The position numbers and the translations under genes were made by a program. This document shows, in pieces, positions 58,905 through 64,000 of a stretch of 64,000 nt of DNA (the stretch's first letter is position 1; each line of letters opens with the position of its first letter). The notes beneath the pieces are model-generated. The model was not told the origin of the DNA. It made no database searches and saw only the letters and a program-made list of their open reading frames with translations. The stretch is from Antilocapra americana (Eukaryota; Chordata; Mammalia; Artiodactyla; Antilocapridae). Location of the stretch: assembly GCA_007570785.1 (NCBI GenBank), contig ML664152.1, positions 2,170,911 through 2,234,910 of the forward strand, written 5' to 3'.

Positions 58905-59190
58905 GCCCTGAAGCCACTATAACAAAGGACCCACATGCAGCAGCCTAAATAGCACGAATTTGTTTTCTCAACACTCTGGAGGCCAGAGGCCGACATGGGT
59001 CTTCCGGGGCTAAACCCAGGTATGTGGGGCCACTTGCCCCTAGAGGCTCTAGAAAACACCCCCTGCCGGCCTCTCCCAGCTTCCTGGCACCTGCACCCCC
59101 ACAGTCCTCACTGCTGCCCACCCCCGATCTTCACAGGCTCCCAGGACCAGGGCCTGGGTGTCTTTAGGGGCCACTGTTCCCTCAGAACCA
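58905..59190 (+). repeat. Old interspersed repeat, copy 2
   Basis: 'agccactataacaaaggacccacatgcagcagcctaaatagcacgaatttgttttctcaacactctggaggccagaggcc … cttcctggcacc'. Same layout as 56486-56790. Confidence 0.5.
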
Positions 59191-62100
59191 GCCTGAAGCA
59201 GGGATGATGTGAAAGTAGAACCCACTTGCGGGGTGCCCATGGTGCTCCCGAGGGACCCCAGAAGTGGTGCTAACAGCCTCCCTGGGCAGGAGGGAGGATC
59301 CTGATTGTAGCTGCTGCCAAGGGCCTTAAAGTAGACTCTCCGGTAGGCAACCTCAAGCCTCCATCATGACGCCAGCTGGCTCACAAAATTCCTAAAGCCT
59401 GACAACTGGCCATTACAAGCTGGTCCAGCCATCCAGGCAGGCCCAGCACCACCACGCTCCATTCTGACCTGGCTCTTCCAGCCCTCAGCTCGTGGGGCTG
59501 GCGGCTCCAGGACTTGGCGAGGTAGGCATGAGGGCAGGTCAGACCTGGTGGGATCACCAAGCTGCAACAACAGAGTCTACTCCAGTGGACATGAGCTCAG
59601 AGGTTTATTGAGGGTTCAAAGACAATGGGGGGGACAGTAGAATTGGGTTTGGGGCCAAGCTTCCAGGTAACCATTGCAGGCTCCTGCCAAGAATCCAGAC
59701 CATTCCTCTTCCTCCATGGTCCACTGGCCCTGCTAGAACTCAGGCCAGGATCCTGGAGAACCCACTGCAAGGGAGCCTAGGTAGTGCTGGGCAGGTGCAC
59801 AAGGCCACCCCGGGACGTTGCCCTGGGAGTGCCCCAGGCCTGTGCCCACCATTGCTGCTGTGTCCACTGGAGGTCCCAGGAAGGTGGCTCCATGCCAGGG
59901 ACAGCCTGTGTCCCAGTGGCTCTGCTGGGGGCACCTGCTCATCCCCCACTGCTGGACCACCTGAGAGAGCCTGGGGTCCCAAAGTCCAAAGAGGACTGTC
60001 AAGGCTTGTCAGGAGGCCGCATGTGTGGGGATCCCACCCCGGGTAGGATCAAGGTAGGTAGGATCTAGGATCCTGCCTAGGGTCAGGGTCAAGGTCAGAG
60101 GTGGGGCTTTGGTTTCCAAGGGGACCGTCCATGCTGAGGCTGGGGACCAAGCCAGCATGAAGGCCCACGCCAGCCCAGGGAGGTGGGCAAGGGGACTGGG
60201 CTCCTGGGGGGCTGCCCCTCCCCTTTCCTCTGCCCTTAGGCCTCCCAGAATCGAGACCCCCAACTCCTGTGAGAAGGAAGATAGGCCCAGCTGAGGTGGC
60301 TGTTGGGCCAGTCTACTCAAGCCACCCCTTGGCCCCATAAACCCCCAAAATCATCCCACCCTGACCCCCAGACCCTTTGAAGAGCTGCCTCCCAAGGCAG
60401 GAGGGGCTCGGCAGACAGGGCTGAGCAGGGTTGTACGCAGATGGCTCTTGGTGGACCAACTGTAACAAGAGCTGGGATCCACCCACACCCACCCCATAGA
60501 GGCTGCTGCCTCCCTGCCACCTGACCAAGGCACCTCCCTTGCCACGTCCCCACCACTGTCAACACCAGTCCCCTCGACTGGGATGGCTGGGCCCTGGCCT
60601 CTGCAGAACTAGGAGACAGGCAGATGCTTGCTCAGGGTGCTGAGGCAGGGGTAGGAGGAGGTCAGTCCGAGGGCCCATGGAGGTGGTGGGGTGTCCAGGC
60701 TCACACATGGCAGCAAGAGATGCTGGATGTCATCTTCAGGAGTCCCTTAAGGAGCGGGGGGAAGGACAGAGAAACGAGAGGGCTGGGTTCCCAGGAGAGC
60801 CCAGGGCCGACGGGGGCTCCAGTGAGCAGGAAGGAGTTTCCGCCCCTGGGGGTGGGATCCTGGTGGTCTTGGGAGGGAGGTACCCTCTGCCAGGAGACTG
60901 CATGAGGGGCCCAGAAAGGCCAGGAGGGCCTGGTAGCCCCCTGCTGCTGGGCTCAAGACAAGAGGGAGAGGGCCCTTCTGGGGTGCCCTGGGGTCCTGGG
61001 CCCATTTCCTCTTCCCAGCTGTGTGGACAAGAGCCAGCAGGCCCACACCTGGGGGAAAGCTGGCAGGGCACTGGGCGCCGGGTGGCAGCATGAGGGTGTC
61101 CCCAGAACAGCACCTGGGGACATGAGGCTCTGGGCTGAATCCGGGGGAGCACGGTGAGGAAAGGCCTGGGGGTGCCCAGGGGGACTGGCCCCTGTGGGAC
61201 CTGAGCCGAGGCAGCAGGGCCCTGGCGTCTGTCCCCACCTCCATCCAGGCCTCAATTCCCTCTCTTCCCCTGACCCAGGAACCCAGGGTCACGTCCGCCC
61301 TCAAGTGCAAACCTGTAGGGTGACGAGCTCCTTCTGTGGCAGGACCGGTCCCTGCTGTTTGCACCCCAGGATGGATGCAGGAGGGGGCCCGATTCACCCA
61401 TGGAGCCTGTGTGCCCCAGCCCACACTCACCTACTCCCACGGCATCTGTCCCACAAGTGGACTGGCGCCCAGCAGTCACTGGAAAGGTGGGCAGGCCATC
61501 AGTTTCCTGAGGACTGGTGTCATTCGGAGCATCGTCTGAGCCCTGCCCTCCACCCCTACATCCTAGTGGGCAGAGGGCAGAGAAGTGCCCACCCCACACT
61601 CAGCATGGAGTCCCTTGTTCACGCAGTGCTCACTGTGCCCCCAGCAAGGGCAGGCAGGGCACCGGGGTGTGGATGAGGGTTGGCATCTGCTGGTCATTTT
61701 CTTTTTAACGCACCACAACTGAAAAGTCATGACCTTGCTCAGATGTGCTTTTCAGGTTTCTGCTGCCGCTGCTGGTCCCTCAGCTGCGGGCACCGTGTCT
61801 GTCTCCACGCGTAAATGTGCTTCCTGTGGCCGGTCACGTGATGCTTTCCCAGTACAGACCTTCATACACCTTTGCCCTTCCTGTCCTTTATACCTCAGAT
61901 CCACGAGCACTGTACCCCTAGCTTGCTTCCCCTCAAAATATCTGAAGTAGTTTCAAATATAAACACTCATACAAAAAAGCTGTTAAAAAATAAAACTGGA
62001 AAGACAGAGTTAGGGTACGTAGGTGGAGGTAAGGTCTACCCTGAACGTGAATTAGATAGGAAAACCGAGCAGTAAAATCGCTCTGAGATTCCTGGCAGCA

Positions 62101-62365
62101 AAGCTGAGAAGGAGAGAGTTCCTGTTCCTGGAGAGAGGAAGCAGCCCGCGTTGAAGCATCAGACATTGGTCCTCCCTTTGACTCTCGGCCACTGGGAAGG
62201 AGCTGCTTCGGTGAGTAGAAAAGCAAGGCACATAGCGGCCCCCCATGATGGGCTCCCTAGCGGGACACAGCCTGCAGGGCGGGGATCGGGCAGGGCTACC
62301 CTTATCTGGCTGCTGACACAGCTTTCCATGAGCCCCACTGGACCTGTCTCAGGTTCTCTCCAAGG
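59191..62365. other. Downstream flank of LRRC3, no coding gene seen
   Basis: GC-rich sequence with long chance open frames on both strands (up to 227 codons, 60747-61430 minus) but no domain or splice logic. Small local repeats around GGTAGGATC at 60050-60075. It may include an extended LRRC3 3' UTR if the AATAAA at 59604 is used. Confidence 0.45.
59604..59609 (-). terminator. Antisense AATAAA, possible distal LRRC3 3' end
   Basis: TTTATT in CAGAGGTTTATTGAGGG is AATAAA on the minus strand, with a typical mRNA-end look. It is 3.4 kb downstream of the LRRC3 stop and is the first canonical hexamer I noticed in that direction. Confidence 0.3.
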
Positions 62366-62371
62366 TTTAAT
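62366..62371 (-). terminator. Candidate proximal poly(A) signal of LRRC3 (ATTAAA)
   Basis: TTTAAT on the plus strand gives ATTAAA on the minus strand, about 620 bp after the LRRC3 stop, in an A-rich minus-strand context. Confidence 0.35.
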
Positions 62372-62987
62372 TATTTTTTTGGTTTTTGATTTTTTTTTTT
62401 CCTTCTCGTTGGACTGAAATTTGGTACATGTTACTCTTAACAAACACTCTGAAAATAAACAAGAGTTGTTCAAAGGTTACATGTTCCACTTACCTCTCTA
62501 GAAAAACCTGGTCTCTACCACTAGGCCCTGCAGGCAGCAAGTGGTCAGATGTGTTTGGGACACACACTGGGGAAGCAGAGGCAAACCAGCTCCACAGTGC
62601 AGACGACCCATACCTTCAACTGACGAGCTGCACCCCACCTCCTTGGGGGGCCTCTACTCACGGGTAGGCACTCTTGTCCCTGAATGCTTGTCCACCCTAT
62701 GGGCGCCCCGTGGGACAGGCCCCCAGAGCAGAAGGAACACATCAGGAAGTATGGCCTGGCTTTACGTCCTGAATGGACCACTTCCTACCCGAGACCTCCC
62801 ATTTCTCTGAGCCCGTTTCCCCATCCATCAGTGGATCAGATGGATAAAGTGCTGGACCTGAAGGAAAATGCTCTGTGGGCGTGGAGCACTGGGCTCCGCA
62901 GAAGCAGCCGCGTCACCACCTCCCTGAGGGACACCAGTGGCAGAGCCAGTCCCATCTGCCACGGCAGCGGTGGGAGGCGGGTGGGCA

Positions 62988-63770
62988 CTAGGGTGCGGGG
63001 CTGGTGGGGTCCTTGGACACGGGGGTGCTGGGCAGGGACTTGAGGTACTCCAGGTGCCTCCTGGCATCCTCCTGGTTCTGCCGCACGTAGTACACGACAT
63101 AGGTGATCACCATGGCGAACCAGCCGAACATGGTGACCAGCATGGCCACGTCAGTGGTCTTGTGGTGGACGCTGCAGAAGCTGACACCAGAGTCGAGGGC
63201 CTGGATCAGTGGCTTCCCCACATACTCCTCCTGCACTGAGGTGTGGCAGGCGATCTCGTCCACCGAGTCGGGGTCCAGCTTCAGTTCCCACAGGGCCTCT
63301 TGCAGGGCGCACTCACAGTGCAGCGGGTTGTGCGCCAGGCGGATCTTGGCGCTGAGCTTGCCCAGCGCGTCCTTGGGGATCCTCCGGAGGCGGTTGTGAG
63401 ACAGGTCCAGCAGCCGCAGGCCCCCGGCCAGGCCTGAGAAGGCGGCAGGGCCGATGGTCTCGATGGCGTTCTGCGACAGGTCCAGCTCTCTCAGCTGCTG
63501 CAGGTGCTGGAAGGCCCCATTGGGGATGCGGGCGATCTTGTTGGCATCAAGCTTCAGGAGCACAGTGTCCGCAGGGATGTCCTTGGGGACCTCCTGCAGG
63601 CCCCTCGCACTGCAGTGGACAGCCACCGCCCCCGCGTGGTCAGGGCACTGGCAGTTTTGTGGGCAAGAGGCACCCAGCCTCAGGCAGAAGAGCAGGAGCA
63701 GGCACGGCCCTCCTGCAGGGACCGGCAGGGAGGAGGGGCTTTGTCTGCCTGTTGGGCCCATGCTGACCAT
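62988..63770 (-). CDS. LRRC3: LRRC3, leucine-rich repeat containing 3
   Basis: Small single-pass membrane leucine-rich-repeat protein; molecular function poorly known. In the 260-codon frame: hydrophobic signal segment (about 22-32), LRRNT cysteines (C36, C40, C42, C53), about three LRRs (69-146: VLLKLDANKI, LRELDLSQNAI, LRLLDLSHNRL), LRRCT cap (NPLHCECALQ; C152, C154, C175, C199), transmembrane helix about 207-228 (VAMLVTMFGWFAMVITYVVY) and a short charged cytoplasmic tail (RQNQEDARRHLEYLKSLPS). Two starts are possible. The first ATG (63768-63770) directly follows CTGTCCCCAG, a good 3' splice site. The ATG three codons on (63759-63761) has the better context (AGCATGG) and gives 257 residues, the human length. 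The coding part is one exon, as in human. Convergent with TSPEAR, 12.7 kb away. Confidence 0.95.
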   Translation of the reverse strand: MVSMGPTGRQSPSSLPVPAGGPCLLLLFCLRLGASCPQNCQCPDHAGAVAVHCSARGLQEVPKDIPADTVLLKLDANKIARIPNGAFQHLQQLRELDLSQNAIETIGPAAFSGLAGGLRLLDLSHNRLRRIPKDALGKLSAKIRLAHNPLHCECALQEALWELKLDPDSVDEIACHTSVQEEYVGKPLIQALDSGVSFCSVHHKTTDVAMLVTMFGWFAMVITYVVYYVRQNQEDARRHLEYLKSLPSTPVSKDPTSPAP

Positions 63771-64000
63771 CTGGGGACAGACAGGATGCTGCTGTCACTC
63801 AGGGCTGCAGGCTACATGCTGCCCCACGGCCTGGTCATCGCTGTGCAAGGACCATCGCACAAATGTAAACTCTCCTCCCTCACGTGCCAGGTGTCCTCTT
63901 TCGGTTCTAAAAGAGAGAAGCGATCACCATTGCTGGCCGTGGTCCGGCTGAGGACCTGCCGGCACACTCTGACTTCCAGACACTCTTGACCAGCAGGGGG
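63771..64000 (-). other. LRRC3 upstream sequence, probably 5' UTR intron
   Basis: On the minus strand this precedes the coding exon and ends in a pyrimidine-AG acceptor (TGTCTGTCCCCAG) exactly before the first ATG. The human gene has a non-coding first exon, so its counterpart should lie beyond the window. No promoter seen here. Confidence 0.5.

Noticed and set aside
60747..61430. 227-codon open frame on the minus strand
   Set aside because: GC-rich sequence with equally long frames on the other strand; proline/glycine-rich with no recognisable family.

Overview
The window is ruminant (bovid-type) nuclear DNA. It is full of Bov-tA/Bov-A2 SINEs and BovB (RTE) LINE 3' ends, which together point to Pecora, plus L1 fragments on a vertebrate intron/exon background. 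The species (cattle, sheep, goat, buffalo) cannot be fixed from sequence alone. The gene content matches the human 21q22.3 segment TSPEAR / KRTAP10 cluster / LRRC3.

Layout: TSPEAR occupies most of the window on the plus strand. I recover eleven consecutive coding exons (exons 2-12 by comparison with the 12-exon human gene) at 15022-15242, 28750-28988, 30460-30550, 31559-31715, 32974-33105, 33773-33999, 36029-36215, 37138-37367, 46809-46996, 48969-49070 and 50171-50324. Joined, they keep one open frame of 641 whole codons plus a split first codon, ending at TGA 50322-50324. Exon 1 (signal peptide) was not found and presumably lies upstream, so bases 1-15021 are read as intron 1. One intron uses a GC donor (34000).

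Three intronless, cysteine-rich keratin-associated protein genes of the KRTAP10 type are nested in TSPEAR introns: one on the minus strand in intron 1 (3812-4516) and two on the plus strand in intron 2 (20185-20457, broken by a 10-N assembly gap, and 25290-25859). Each has a TATA box about 80-100 bp upstream of its ATG, a CA-rich 5' leader and a polyadenylation signal 300-370 bp after the stop. The two intron-2 genes are recent duplicates with matching flanks. A stray block of KRTAP-type pentapeptide repeats, shuffled with SINE pieces, lies at 7528-7752.

From about 50.8 kb to 62.3 kb is intergenic DNA with old repeats, a 100-bp tandem repeat and a CA microsatellite. LRRC3 (62988-63770, minus) ends the window, convergent with TSPEAR. 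TSPEAR is a secreted EAR-repeat protein needed in hair follicle and tooth, and the KRTAPs build the hair fibre, so the nested arrangement may reflect a shared ectodermal expression domain (inference). I see no prokaryote-type system, CRISPR array, rRNA, tRNA gene or undescribed multi-gene system; the interest is in gene nesting, KRTAP copy dynamics, assembly faults and transposon structure.
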